From an uncultured Caulobacteraceae bacterium (GTDB lineage: Bacteria > Pseudomonadota > Alphaproteobacteria > Caulobacterales > Aquidulcibacteraceae): a stretch of 43,506 nt of DNA. Made by a program: the position numbers and the translations under genes. How positions within the stretch are numbered: position 1 is the stretch's first letter; each line of letters begins with the position of its first letter. The notes beneath the pieces were generated by a model. The model had not been told where the DNA came from. It searched no databases and saw only the letters and a list, made by a program, of their open reading frames with translations. Below are positions 1-10,500 of the stretch, piece by piece. The DNA lies in NCBI GenBank assembly GCA_902826145.1, contig CADEDT010000008.1:1-43506 (forward strand). The letters are read 5' to 3'.

Positions 1-2576
1 TGCGCGCGACGCCACCGCCGCCGCAGCGCGAACAATTTCCGCCGGCGCGTTTGCTCGAAGGCTTGCACACGGAAGATCAAAGCCGCGAGCGCGCGCCGTG
101 GTGGCTAGTGCTGTTTCGTATGCTGGCGGCGGCGCTGCTGATCCTGGCGTTCGCGCGTCCGAGCTTGGCGCCACAGGCGGCGGCGAGTGCAAATAGTGGG
201 CGCACGCTGATCGTCATTGACGATGGCTGGACGTCGGCGCCGTTCTGGAGCGATGTGCGCAATGCGGCGACAGCGGCGATAGCCGAAGCCGAGCGCGCGC
301 AAGCACCGGTGTTCATGCTGCACACTGCGCCGATCGCGCGGCCGCGTGATCCAGGCGAAGCGCTGACGGCGGCGGATGCGAAAGCGCGCGTGCAACGGCT
401 CGAGCCGCAACCATGGCGACCAGATCGCGCGGATGCGGCGGCGCGGCTCGCGCGCACACAAGGCAATTTCGATCGCATTGTCTGGATTACGGATGGGCTA
501 AACGATGCGGGTGCGGAAACGCTGGCCGTGGAGCTGCAAAGCCGTGGCAATGTTACGGCGCGATTGCCACCGCTCACAGCGCGCGGGATCAATTCGGGCT
601 CGGTGACGCCACAAGGCGTTGTCGTTGAAGTGCGGCGCGCGATGAATGGGTCAAGCGCCGGCGCGGTGACGGCGGAGACGGCTGAGGGTCGCTCGCTTGG
701 CTCGGCTGAGTTGCGCTTTCAGGGCGATGCGCTGACGGCGTCGGCGCGGATTGAGTTGCCGCCGGAAATCGCGGCGCGCGCGGCGCGGGTGCGGATTGTC
801 GGCGAACAGAGCGCGGGTGCTGTGCGGTTGCTGCCGGCGGGCGCTGGGAGGCCGTTCGTTGGCTTGGTCGATCCAGGCGGCGCGGGACAGCCGCTGCTTT
901 CGGAGCTCTTCTATGTCGATCGCGCGCTGCAGCCGTATGCGAGCATGCAGCGCGGGAGCATTTCGCAACTAATCGACGCGCGCGCGCAGGCTTTGATCCT
1001 GCCGGATGCCGGACGCATCGCGCCGACAGATAGTGCGGCGCTGGATAGTTGGCTGAAGAATGGCGGCTTGCTGGTGCGGTTCGCTGGGCCGCGTCTGGCG
1101 AACGATGCAGATGAGTTTGTGCCGGTGCGGTTGCGGCCGGGGTCGCGCACGCTTGGCAGCGCGCTCGCATGGGAGACGCCGCTGGCGATTGGCGCGTTTC
1201 CAGCGGACTCGCCGTACGCAGGCGTTGCGCCGCCGGCGGATGTGCAAGTGCGGCGGCAAGTTTTGGCTGAACCTGCGTCACTCGAAGAGGCGCGGGTGTG
1301 GGCGACGCTTTCGGACAACTCGCCGTTGGTGACGGCACAAGCGCGCGGGCGCGGGTTGATCGTGCTCTTTCATGTCAGCGCGACGCCGGAATGGTCGGAC
1401 GTGCCGCTGTCGGGGCTGTTCGTGGAAATGTTGCGGAGGACGTTGGCGTTCGCGGCGCGAAGTGATGGCGCGGGTGAACGTGAGATCTCCGGCGGGCCGT
1501 TCGTGGCGCAGCGTTTGCTCGACGGCTATGGCTCGCTCGCGCCTGCTTCGGCGGACATGCAGCCGGTTGCGCCTGAAGCGTTCGCGATCGCGCAGCCCTC
1601 TCCGGCGACGCCGCCTGGTCTGTATGAGCGCGCCGGTGTTTCGGCGGCGATCGACGCGGTGCGACCGGATGAATCGTTGCAGCCATTACAATTGCCGAGC
1701 GGCATTTCACGCGCAGGATTGGGCGCGGTGATCGAGCGACCGTTGGCGGGATGGTTGTTTGGCGCGGCGGGCTTGCTATTGGCGATCGATTTGCTGATTG
1801 CGCTCTTCCTGATCGGAAAGTTGCCGCGTCTTGCGCGCGCAGGCGCGGCTGCGGTGTTGGCGCTTGTTGTATTTGCGCCGCTGGAAGCACGCGCGCAGGA
1901 GTCCAATGATCCGACGCAGAATTTGCGGCTCGCTTACGTGCGCACGGGAGACTCGCGGATCGATCGCGCGTCCGAACAAGGCTTGCGCGCGCTTTCGGCG
2001 ATGCTGACGCAGCGAACATCTGTTGAGCCCGGGCCGCCGGTCGCGATCGATCTCGCGCGCGACGATCTTTCCGCCTACCCGTTCATCTACTGGCCGGCGC
2101 CGCCCTCGCCGCGTCGTTTACCGGATGCTGCGTTGCAGAACGTTGATCGCTATTTGGCGATTGGTGGATTGCTGTTGGTGGACACCCGGGATTCCGACGC
2201 GCAGCAACGCGGACAACCGGCGCGGGCGATGTTGTCTGGCATAGATGTGCCGCCGCTTGAACTGGTGACGACGGAGCACGTGTTGGCGCGTGCGTTTTAC
2301 TTGATGCGGAGTTTTCCGGGGCGCTCGCAATCGGCGCAGCTTTGGGCGGAGAGTTCGTCAGCCGCATCCTCGCGCGACGGCGTGGCTTCGATCTTTGTGG
2401 GCGACGGTGACTGGGCGGCGGCTTGGTCTGGGCAAGCGGGTGTGAGCGACCGGCAGCGTGAATTGTCGCTGCGGTTTGGCGTCAATGTCGTGATGGTGGC
2501 GCTGACAGGGAATTATAAAGCGGACCAGGTGCACGTGCCGGCGCTGCTTGAGCGCATGGGCGAAGGACGGCGATGA
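1..2576 (+). CDS. BatA-like N-terminus / DUF4159 membrane protein (5' partial)
   Basis: The reading frame is open from base 3, and the upstream residues (a Pro-rich stretch, then FPPARLLEGL) match the segment before the first membrane helix in BatA-type proteins. The gene therefore starts outside the window, and the TTG at 51 is not a real start. Visible in order: an Arg-rich linker; a membrane helix at about residues 22-40 counted from base 51; a long periplasmic region with a von Willebrand-like start (TLIVIDDGW); a second helix near 570-595; and a C-terminal DUF4159 region with its typical start NLRLAYVRTGD and the YPFIYWP motif. Such proteins usually sit beside MoxR ATPase and DUF58 genes and are thought to act in envelope or protein-complex maturation; the substrate is unknown. 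The stop overlaps the next start (ATGA), so the two genes are translationally coupled. Confidence 0.85.
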   Translation, partial: RATPPPPQREQFPPARLLEGLHTEDQSRERAPWWLVLFRMLAAALLILAFARPSLAPQAAASANSGRTLIVIDDGWTSAPFWSDVRNAATAAIAEAERAQAPVFMLHTAPIARPRDPGEALTAADAKARVQRLEPQPWRPDRADAAARLARTQGNFDRIVWITDGLNDAGAETLAVELQSRGNVTARLPPLTARGINSGSVTPQGVVVEVRRAMNGSSAGAVTAETAEGRSLGSAELRFQGDALTASARIELPPEIAARAARVRIVGEQSAGAVRLLPAGAGRPFVGLVDPGGAGQPLLSELFYVDRALQPYASMQRGSISQLIDARAQALILPDAGRIAPTDSAALDSWLKNGGLLVRFAGPRLANDADEFVPVRLRPGSRTLGSALAWETPLAIGAFPADSPYAGVAPPADVQVRRQVLAEPASLEEARVWATLSDNSPLVTAQARGRGLIVLFHVSATPEWSDVPLSGLFVEMLRRTLAFAARSDGAGEREISGGPFVAQRLLDGYGSLAPASADMQPVAPEAFAIAQPSPATPPGLYERAGVSAAIDAVRPDESLQPLQLPSGISRAGLGAVIERPLAGWLFGAAGLLLAIDLLIALFLIGKLPRLARAGAAAVLALVVFAPLEARAQESNDPTQNLRLAYVRTGDSRIDRASEQGLRALSAMLTQRTSVEPGPPVAIDLARDDLSAYPFIYWPAPPSPRRLPDAALQNVDRYLAIGGLLLVDTRDSDAQQRGQPARAMLSGIDVPPLELVTTEHVLARAFYLMRSFPGRSQSAQLWAESSSAASSRDGVASIFVGDGDWAAAWSGQAGVSDRQRELSLRFGVNVVMVALTGNYKADQVHVPALLERMGEGRR

Positions 2577-4618
2577 TCGCCGGCTCACGCATAGGCTTCG
2601 ACCCGGCGTTGCCCGCGAGCGTGATGATAGCGCTTGGCGTGATCGCGGCGATTGCTCTGGGCGTTTACATATGGCGCGGTGGCGGCGCCCCGATCTCGCG
2701 TGGGCTCGGGCTCGCGTTTCTGTTTCTCGGGCTGATGCAGCCGCAATGGGTGCGCGAGACGCGCGAGCCTGCAGAAGATGTTGCGCTGATCGTTGTTGAT
2801 CAAAGTGAGAGCTTGGCTCTCGCAGGGCGGCGCGATGCTGCGCGCGCCGCAGGCGATGCGATGGCGCAGCGGCTCTCGGAGGAGCAAGGGCTCGACGTTC
2901 GCGTGCGCGAGGCGCGAGGCGGGCCGGATGGGACATTCATCACCAGTGTCATCGAAGATGCGCTGAGCGACGTGGCGCGCGATCGCATTGGCGGCGTTGT
3001 GGTCATCACGGATGGCCAAGCAGTCGATCCGCCGGAGGAGCCGTCGCGGCTGCGTGAGCTTGGGCCGGCGCATGTGCTGATTGTTGGCGATCCGGATCGG
3101 GGTGATCGGCGGCTTGAGCTGATCTCGGCGCCGACGTTCGGCATTGTCGGCGAACCGATGCGTATCACTGGGCGGGTGATCGATGAAAGCGGCGATGCGC
3201 CGGTAGCAGTTGCCGTCAGCATCGACGGCCAACGCGCCGTGAACACGACAGTGCGCGCGAACCGCGAGTTCTCGATCGATATCCGCCTGCCCCATCGCGG
3301 GCGGAATATGGTGATCGTCGAGGCGGCAGAAGGGCCGCAGGAAATCACCATGGCGAACAACCGCGCCGCGTTCGCCGCGAACGGCGTGCGCGACCGGTTG
3401 CGCGTGTTGCTGATCACGGGCGAACCTCATGCGGGCGCGCGGGTGTGGCGCAATCTGCTGAAGTCCGATCCGGCAGTCGATCTCGTGCACTTCTCGATCC
3501 TGCGGCCGCCGGACAAGCAGGACTTCACGCCACTGCATGAGCTGGCGCTCATCCCGTTTCCGACGGAGGAGCTGTTCGAGCGGCGGCTCGATGAGTTCGA
3601 CCTCATCATCTTCGACCGCGCGCCGCAGCGCGGGATTTTGCAGGCGTACTATTTCTCTTCGATCGCGCGGCGGATTGAGGAAGGCGGCGCGTTGCTCATC
3701 ACCGCAGGCGATCAGGAAGCCGGGCTTGATGGGCTCTATCGCACGGCGCTGGCGGGCATCCTGCCATCACAACCAACAGGGCAGATCATCTCGCGGCCTT
3801 ATCGACCCACGCCGACGGCGCTTGGGCGGCGCCATCCTGTTGTGCGAGGTTTGCCGGCGCCGGAGCGTTGGGGCCGCTGGACGCGCGAGATCGATGCGCG
3901 GGCGACGAGCGGACAGACTGTGCTCGCCGGCGCCGATGGGCGGCCGTTGCTGGTGCTCGATCGCGCGGGGCGCGGACGGGTTGCACAATTGTGGTCGGAT
4001 CAGCCGTGGCTATGGGCGCGCGGCTGGGATGGCGGCGGCCCGCACGGCGAGTTGCTGCGGCGCTTGGCGCACTGGCTGATGCAAGAGCCGGAGTTGGAAG
4101 ACGACAGCCTGACGCTCGATCCCGGTCAGCGCGGGTTGGAGATCGAGCGCTCGACGCTGGGCGCAGCGCCCGGGCCAGTCGAGATCATCTCGCCATCAGG
4201 CCAGCGTTCGACGGCTACGCTCGGCGAAACGGCGCCTGGTCTCTATCGCGGCGAAGCGCCGGCTACGGAGCAAGGTTTGTACGAAGCGCGAAGCGGCAAT
4301 CTGCGCGCATTCGCGGCGGTTGGGCCGCTCAATCCGCGCGAAGCGGGCGCGCTGGCTGCAAACGCCGATGTTCTGCGGCCATTCGCGAACGCGACGGGCG
4401 GGAGCGTCTTCATGACCGGTGAAGACGGGCGGCGCTTGCCGGAAATCCGGCGCATCGATCGCGGCGCGCGCGCCAGCGGCGGCGACTGGATCGGCATCGA
4501 ACGCAATGGGGCCTATGTTGTACGAGCCGCCGTCGCCTCCCCGCTTGGACCAGGCTGGCTCTGGGCGCCGATTGGGCTTGCGTTGCTCTTGCTTGGCTGG
4601 CGGCGCGAAAGCGTCTGA
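2573..4618 (+). CDS. Von Willebrand-like membrane protein, partner of the DUF4159 protein
   Basis: 681 residues starting at the ATG of an ATGA overlap with the preceding gene. Two membrane helices lie near the N-terminus (about 15-34 and 43-58). A degenerate von Willebrand A-like region follows (VALIVVDQSESLAL near 70, VVVITDGQ near 145), then beta-rich repeats, a glutamine-amidotransferase-like fold region (ALLITAGDQEAGLDGL) and a last helix at about 655-672 (LGPGWLWAPIGLALLLLGW). This is the usual second large membrane protein of MoxR/DUF58/DUF4159 operons. The metal-binding MIDAS motif appears as DQSES, close to the canonical DxSxS. The molecular function is unknown; a role in envelope complex assembly is inferred from the family context. 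Confidence 0.8.
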   Translation: MIAGSRIGFDPALPASVMIALGVIAAIALGVYIWRGGGAPISRGLGLAFLFLGLMQPQWVRETREPAEDVALIVVDQSESLALAGRRDAARAAGDAMAQRLSEEQGLDVRVREARGGPDGTFITSVIEDALSDVARDRIGGVVVITDGQAVDPPEEPSRLRELGPAHVLIVGDPDRGDRRLELISAPTFGIVGEPMRITGRVIDESGDAPVAVAVSIDGQRAVNTTVRANREFSIDIRLPHRGRNMVIVEAAEGPQEITMANNRAAFAANGVRDRLRVLLITGEPHAGARVWRNLLKSDPAVDLVHFSILRPPDKQDFTPLHELALIPFPTEELFERRLDEFDLIIFDRAPQRGILQAYYFSSIARRIEEGGALLITAGDQEAGLDGLYRTALAGILPSQPTGQIISRPYRPTPTALGRRHPVVRGLPAPERWGRWTREIDARATSGQTVLAGADGRPLLVLDRAGRGRVAQLWSDQPWLWARGWDGGGPHGELLRRLAHWLMQEPELEDDSLTLDPGQRGLEIERSTLGAAPGPVEIISPSGQRSTATLGETAPGLYRGEAPATEQGLYEARSGNLRAFAAVGPLNPREAGALAANADVLRPFANATGGSVFMTGEDGRRLPEIRRIDRGARASGGDWIGIERNGAYVVRAAVASPLGPGWLWAPIGLALLLLGWRRESV

Positions 4619-4643
4619 CGCAATTTCGTGACTTGCATTTGAA

Positions 4644-7583
4644 TTGTTGCGCTTCGCGGTTAGGCTGGCTGCGGGAGTGGCTGACGACGTGCGGAGTACG
4701 AAGACAACGGAAGGACCGCCTGAGCGTTGCGTGGTTACCGTATTGGCCGTCGACGTTGTCGGCTCGACGCGCCACATCGCGGCATGTGATCCCGACGACG
4801 CGCAGGATTTCTTCGATCGCTGCTTTGAGCACGTGCGCAGCGCTGTCGAGCGCGCGGGCGGGCTGGTTGTCGACTATGAAGGCGACGGCGGGATCGCTCT
4901 CTTCGGTTGGCCGAATTCGCTGGAAGACCACGCGGACCGCGCATGCGCGGCGGGTTGGGACCTTCAGAATGCATCTGAGCCATTCGACGGACCGTCGGGC
5001 CAGCCGACAAAGTTTCGCGTCGGCTTGCACTCGGGCCTCGTTTCGCTGCGTCGCGTAAATCGCGATGGCACGCCACGCCTCAACATGACGGGCGCCACAG
5101 TTCACATTGCGGCGGCGCTGCAAAAGAGCGCGCCACCCGCTGGTGTATTGCTGAGTGGCGAGACGCTCGATCTTTGTCGGTCACAAATTAGCGCCAGCGC
5201 ACAGGAGCGACCTACTGCTTTCGCGGATCTCGGCATCGACATGTTCAGCCTGGACGCCAATCCCGCGCTCACATCGCGTGCGACCTTGGCACAACGCTAT
5301 AAGGCGCCGATCGTCGGGCGGACGAGCGAACTCGCCGCCATTCGCGCCGGATTGGAAGCGACAAGTACCGGCAATTTTGCGCTCGTCATAGTCGGCGAAC
5401 CTGGCGTCGGTAAGAGCAGGGTCGCGGCCGCGGCGATTCAGGATGCGGCGGCGGACTATGCGCAGTCATTCACATTCTTTGGCGATGCCCAGAAGCGAAC
5501 GACGCCATTCGCCGCGGCGCGCGCGCTCATCAGCGACGCCATCGAGGCCTCACACGCCACTGACGTGAATGCTCTGCTCACCGAAGCAGGTCTTCCTCAA
5601 GAAGAGATCGACACGCTTGAGTCACTTACAAAACTAGAGACCCGACCCGCCAAGGGATTACGCAACCTTACGCAGACGCAAGTCGCGCGCGCGCTTTGCG
5701 ATGCCTTTTGCGCCATTGCGGTCACCGCGCCAACGAGCTTGCTGATCGAAGACCTGCACCTTCTGGACGCTGAGAGCAGGCACTTTCTTCGATTGCTCGC
5801 ACGCGCAAAGACCGAACATCCATTGTTTATCCTGCTGACTGGACGCCCGGAGGCACTGGGTGACGCGCAATCGACCGTGAAGACAGTACTTCAGCTCGAC
5901 CCGCTATCGCCCGCTGACATGAGCCAATTGGCCCACCAGTTGTGGGACGCCGGCGAGTTGCCAGCGCCGGTGCTGCGCCGCGTATTGGAGCGCGCAGATG
6001 GCATTCCGTTCGTGCTTGAGGAACTGATTGGCGCCCTCGACCCTAGCGACGTGGAATCGTTCAACCCGCTCCCGCAGAGCGTTGCTTCGGTAATTCACGC
6101 GCGAATGAACAGATTGTCGGCCGAGGCAAAAGCCACTGCACAAGCGCTTAGCTTGCTTGGCGAGGAAGTGGAAACGGAGTTCGCAAGGGTAGCGCTGAAT
6201 AGCAGCGCAGAACGCCTTGCTCGAGATCTGGCGGAGCTCGAGCGTTTCACCTTCATCCATCCCCCACTTGGGCGCTCAGTACGTTTCCGCCACCAGATTG
6301 TGGCGCAAGCGTGCGCCGACACAGTTCCGCGCAAGCGGCGAGAACGGCTGCACGCCGATGCGATAAAGGCGCTAACGTCGCTCAGCACAGACCTCAGCGG
6401 CCAATTCGAGCGCCTAGCGTTCCACGCCGAAGGCGCAAGAGATGATCAGTTAGCGCTCAGCTACCTTTGGGAGAGCGCGATCGAGGCGCGCAATGCTTCG
6501 GCCCACGCCTCACTTTTGCTGACACTGGATCACGCGCTTGAAGTCACCGAGCGCATCGGCGCACCGGCCGAAGAGAAGTTCGTAGACTTCGTGCTTATGG
6601 CGTTCGCGTCGATGCTGCAGCTTGGCGAATTCTCCAAGATGAATGCTGTGCTGCCTCGAACGATGGAGCTGGCGCGGATCCAGGACCGGCCCGACAAAGT
6701 TTGCGGAACGATGTCGCAAATGGCCATGGTGTGCTGGTTCGAAGGCCGCTACGCGGAAGGCTTGGCCGTGGCAGAGGCCGCCTTAAAGATCGCACGCTCG
6801 CTCAACTCGCTGCCGCTCATGTTCTCGAACCAGCTTATGGTCGCCAACACGCTGCATAGCATGGGTGAAATGGAACGCGCGATCGCCACGGTTCAGGAGC
6901 TGTGCAATCTGCTTGTCGGAGAGCTGGAAACAGCCAGGCTCGGGGCCGCGGCCATCCCTAGCGCGATGGCGCACGCCTTTATGAGTTGGTTTTTGCTCGA
7001 CACCGGAGAGTACGAACAAGCGGTGGCGCACGGCGAACGCGCACTCGAGATCGCAGTGCGCGAACAGGATGCGTATTCCGAAGTGCTGGCGCGCCATTCG
7101 CTTGGGCGATCGCTGCTGTTCGCAGGTCGCGCGGAGGACGCCGTGCGCTGCCTCACAATCGCGCTCGAACTTACCGAAACCAACGGGTACGACGCGATCA
7201 AACCGCATGCCACCGGAAGCCTGTGTCTTGCGCTGTCGCGCAATGGCCGTGCAGCGGAAGGCATCGAGTTCGCCAAGGCGTGCTTCGAAGCCGGTCTTCA
7301 CCTGCGCACCGGCCGGCTTGAGATGTATCACCTCTATGCGGGTTACGCTGAAGCGCTATTCGAAACAGGCGACCATGAAGGCGCGCTTTCGGCGATCGGC
7401 TATGCCATTGACCTTGCGCGCGAGGTTGGCAATCCGTGCCTTCTGTCCGACGGACTTGGTATCCGCGCGAGCATGCGGGCACGGGTGGATTCGCGCGAAG
7501 ACGCCGCCGGCGACATCACGGAGCAACAGGATCTCTGCGCTCGGCACGGACTTGTCGCGTGGAGCGGACGAGCCGTCGCCTAG
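4644..7583 (+). CDS. Class III cyclase-like / AAA ATPase / TPR protein with degraded cyclase site
   Basis: Up to 979 residues. Residues 30-190 are a class III nucleotide cyclase fold: metal-binding Asp37 (VLAVDVVGST) and Asp81 (YEGDGGIALFG) are present. The transition-state Asn and Arg of the usual VNxAxR motif are replaced by His154 and Ala158 (TVHIAAALQ), so cyclase activity is doubtful. An AAA_16/STAND-type NTPase follows, with Walker A GEPGVGKS at 251-258 and Walker B-like LLIEDLHLLD near 370. The C-terminal half is helical, TPR-like repeats. Proteins of this build are common in rhizobia and relatives and are usually viewed as signalling ATPases; the ligand is unknown. The start is uncertain: TTG 4644 and GTG 4677 are both possible and neither has a strong ribosome site. 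The stop shares CTAG with the convergent gene. Confidence 0.85.
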   Translation: MLRFAVRLAAGVADDVRSTKTTEGPPERCVVTVLAVDVVGSTRHIAACDPDDAQDFFDRCFEHVRSAVERAGGLVVDYEGDGGIALFGWPNSLEDHADRACAAGWDLQNASEPFDGPSGQPTKFRVGLHSGLVSLRRVNRDGTPRLNMTGATVHIAAALQKSAPPAGVLLSGETLDLCRSQISASAQERPTAFADLGIDMFSLDANPALTSRATLAQRYKAPIVGRTSELAAIRAGLEATSTGNFALVIVGEPGVGKSRVAAAAIQDAAADYAQSFTFFGDAQKRTTPFAAARALISDAIEASHATDVNALLTEAGLPQEEIDTLESLTKLETRPAKGLRNLTQTQVARALCDAFCAIAVTAPTSLLIEDLHLLDAESRHFLRLLARAKTEHPLFILLTGRPEALGDAQSTVKTVLQLDPLSPADMSQLAHQLWDAGELPAPVLRRVLERADGIPFVLEELIGALDPSDVESFNPLPQSVASVIHARMNRLSAEAKATAQALSLLGEEVETEFARVALNSSAERLARDLAELERFTFIHPPLGRSVRFRHQIVAQACADTVPRKRRERLHADAIKALTSLSTDLSGQFERLAFHAEGARDDQLALSYLWESAIEARNASAHASLLLTLDHALEVTERIGAPAEEKFVDFVLMAFASMLQLGEFSKMNAVLPRTMELARIQDRPDKVCGTMSQMAMVCWFEGRYAEGLAVAEAALKIARSLNSLPLMFSNQLMVANTLHSMGEMERAIATVQELCNLLVGELETARLGAAAIPSAMAHAFMSWFLLDTGEYEQAVAHGERALEIAVREQDAYSEVLARHSLGRSLLFAGRAEDAVRCLTIALELTETNGYDAIKPHATGSLCLALSRNGRAAEGIEFAKACFEAGLHLRTGRLEMYHLYAGYAEALFETGDHEGALSAIGYAIDLAREVGNPCLLSDGLGIRASMRARVDSREDAAGDITEQQDLCARHGLVAWSGRAVA

Positions 7584-10500
7584 GCCCCCAAGCCTTGCGC
7601 GTTCGACGCCATCGGCGCCTTCGGCGATGAGACGTCGACAAAACGCGCCTGCAAGCCGATGGCGACGTTCAACAGACGACGAACCTCCCCTCGCTCGCCC
7701 GCAACACGGCGTAGACCGTGCAAGCGCCCGGCGCCCTTCAGGCACTCTTCCAAGATGATAACCGCGATCTTGTCGCGACCCCAACAGTCACGATTGCTGC
7801 CAACTGCGCCGAACAGCAGGTAGTCGTCGAGCCTACGTTCTTTGCCCGGCAGATATGGGAAGAGCGAAAATCCTTCCGGCTCCTCGAAGCGCGTGAGCAT
7901 TGCCGCTTTCATAATGCAAGCGATCCAATCGCCGGCCTTCACCGGCGCGCCGCTTGGCAACACGACGTCCGCTTCGCACTTGCGCATGCGGATGGCCATG
8001 TTCGGATTGAACCGTTCAGCCTCATAGATGAGGCGACGAAGACCGTTGCCGGGATCAGCCGCGCCGAAGGCTGGCGGTGAAATCAGTATCTGCACCAGCC
8101 TGGCCAGATCGAGCCGCAATCCGAAAATCGTCGTCATGACCGACGCGAATGTGAGCGGCACAACGGTAAGCGCTGTCCCCGCCAACTCGGCAAGCAACAA
8201 CGCGGCGTCACGGTAGTGTTGGGCTGCTTTTTTTGGATCCGCTGGCGCTGTCGCGACAAAGCCATCCACCAAGGTTTGCGGGGTTGGCGGCGGATTCGCA
8301 CGTGCGCGCGCAATCAGATTGTCGACATGGGCAAGTTTCTCGAGCGCAGCTTTGCGCGAGAGCTCCTTCAGCTCACGCATATTGTAGATGTTGCCAATGA
8401 GATCGGCCAATACGAGCGTTGACCAAATCTGCATTGTCAGGAAGGGCGGATTGTCGGGCTTATCACCACGACGCGCAGCCAGCCATTCTTCATGCAAGCC
8501 GCCGACGTTGGCGCGCGAAAACGGTAAGGCAAGCGCCAGCTCGGTGATCCAGTTCGGCCCCGGTGTGCCAAAGAGTTTGCTGAGAACCGCGTAAGTCGCC
8601 TCAGCCGCGAAGTCACGGACGAGATCCACACGCCGCGTTGATGCACAGCGGCGGAGGCTCGCCTCCACACAGCTACGTGCGATCTCACGTACGCGTTGCT
8701 CAAGTTCACTAGCGTTGCCCAACGCCAGCCACGCCTCTTTCAACCGGCCCAGCATGCGGGAGCGAAGAGCGGCAGTGGGGCCGGTCTGGTCGGTGCCAAC
8801 AAGAAAATTGTTGCCTCGAGTCATCTGGTCCATCGCGGTGCGATAGTGCTCGACCGAGAAATCAACGGGCGATGATCCATCGCGTCCCATCAGCACACGG
8901 CGAACGTCGTCGTACCTTCCAACGAACACCACGGCTTCGCGGGCGGCGGCGTTCGACGGGCCGTCGTGAGCAACAAGGGGTTCGGGCAGCTCCACTTTCA
9001 CAGCGTTGTAGCCGCCGGGCGTCATAATCAAACGCGCGTACTTCTGGACACGCGATGCGTCGAACAGGCCCGGCGTAACCGGATCGTTCATCGTGTATCC
9101 ACCGAACGGCGTCTTATCTTCGACAGGTCCGAACTTTTGCTCGCGCGCCAGTTGGCGTAACGTCTCGACACCCGGCGCAAAGAAGTAATCGCCGCCGCGC
9201 GTATGCACAAACGCGGGTAACCCGTTCAGAGGAGCCACGGCGCCCGCTTCTAAGAAGGTGTCGCCTTTTTTTCCGGAATGAGCGCCCGTAAGGGGGCAGC
9301 GACCGAGGCCAGCCTGCCCCATGAACTCGCCGCCGTTGATCCATTCGGCCTGAATGGTCTCAAACTGTATGTCTATGCGCGAGTTCGCCGCGATGAAAAG
9401 AATGCCGCGGCTCTCACCATCTCCGATGGAGTCTTCATTCAGAAGAGGTCCACCGTAGCTCATGCCGCGACGCAGGATACGATGGCGCCTCACGTCATTG
9501 CGGCCGCCCGTGTCGCGTGGGTTGGTGCGTCGAATATGAGCGCTCAATGGACACTTGCGTCCACGCGGATCATCGGAGGCATAGAGGAAGTCGTTTATCG
9601 CCGCTTCTTCCTTGCGCGCACGAGCGCGCTGGATTGCCGGATCATTCGAGCGGGGACCCGCCTCGTCATAGTTGCGGGGACTATCGGGCGAAAGAACGAG
9701 CGGCGTGCCGTTCTTCCATCGGCCAACGAACTGCGCTGCGAGCGCATCCTGCGCCTTGGCGCTACCGGGCCGCTGCTTTGCCAGAAAACTGCGGAACCCG
9801 ACGACATCCTGCTCAAGCTTGCGAAAGACAAGGTAGGTGCCGTCGCGACGAAGATCTGGATTGACCGGTAACAGGTGTTGGAGGCCATCCTCGTCGCGGC
9901 GATCAAGATAGATCTCGCCAGCGGCCACGGGGGCCCAGGTGCGATTGCGCGCGGGCGTCCCGCCGCCGGCGCCGGAGTCTTCGAGCCCAATATCAGCGAA
10001 CGGCTGACTGATGCCGTCGCGGAATCCAAAATGCTCGTAGCGATATGGAAGACGATGGGCCTTGCCCTTCTCGTCGACCTCATAGGGATCCTGGCCGAGT
10101 TCGATGTGCAGTATCTCGATGCCAAGCAGTCGCGCCATCGCGCCAATTATTGTGCGCAGTTTGCGGCCCACTTCACACGCGGGATCATTGAAAGCGCGCA
10201 CCTCGCTGCGCAGTTTGCGCCAAAGGACTTCGTCGACACCGGCCGGGTCATCAATTAGGAAGCCGCCACTAAAGAAGCCGTGCACCGACTTTTGTCCAAG
10301 CTCTCCTTCCCAGTTTTCCGGAGCGCTTTGACCGACATCGCCGAGGCGCTCGGCGCGCGCCGCCATGCCCTGTCTGAATTCGTCGGGAAATGATGCGAGC
10401 GTGGCTGGGTGAAGCTGCAGCGCCGTTAGCCCCGAGTGCGTGAACGCGATGTTGATCGGCGCGCGATCGATTGGCGCGCTGCCGATATCGGCGCCAAGTT

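Noticed and set aside
589..1338. Minus-strand 249-codon frame, and similar frames at 2585-3538 and 15291-16199
   Set aside because: Opposite clear genes; products rich in Arg, Pro, Ala and Ser without domains, and no ribosome sites.
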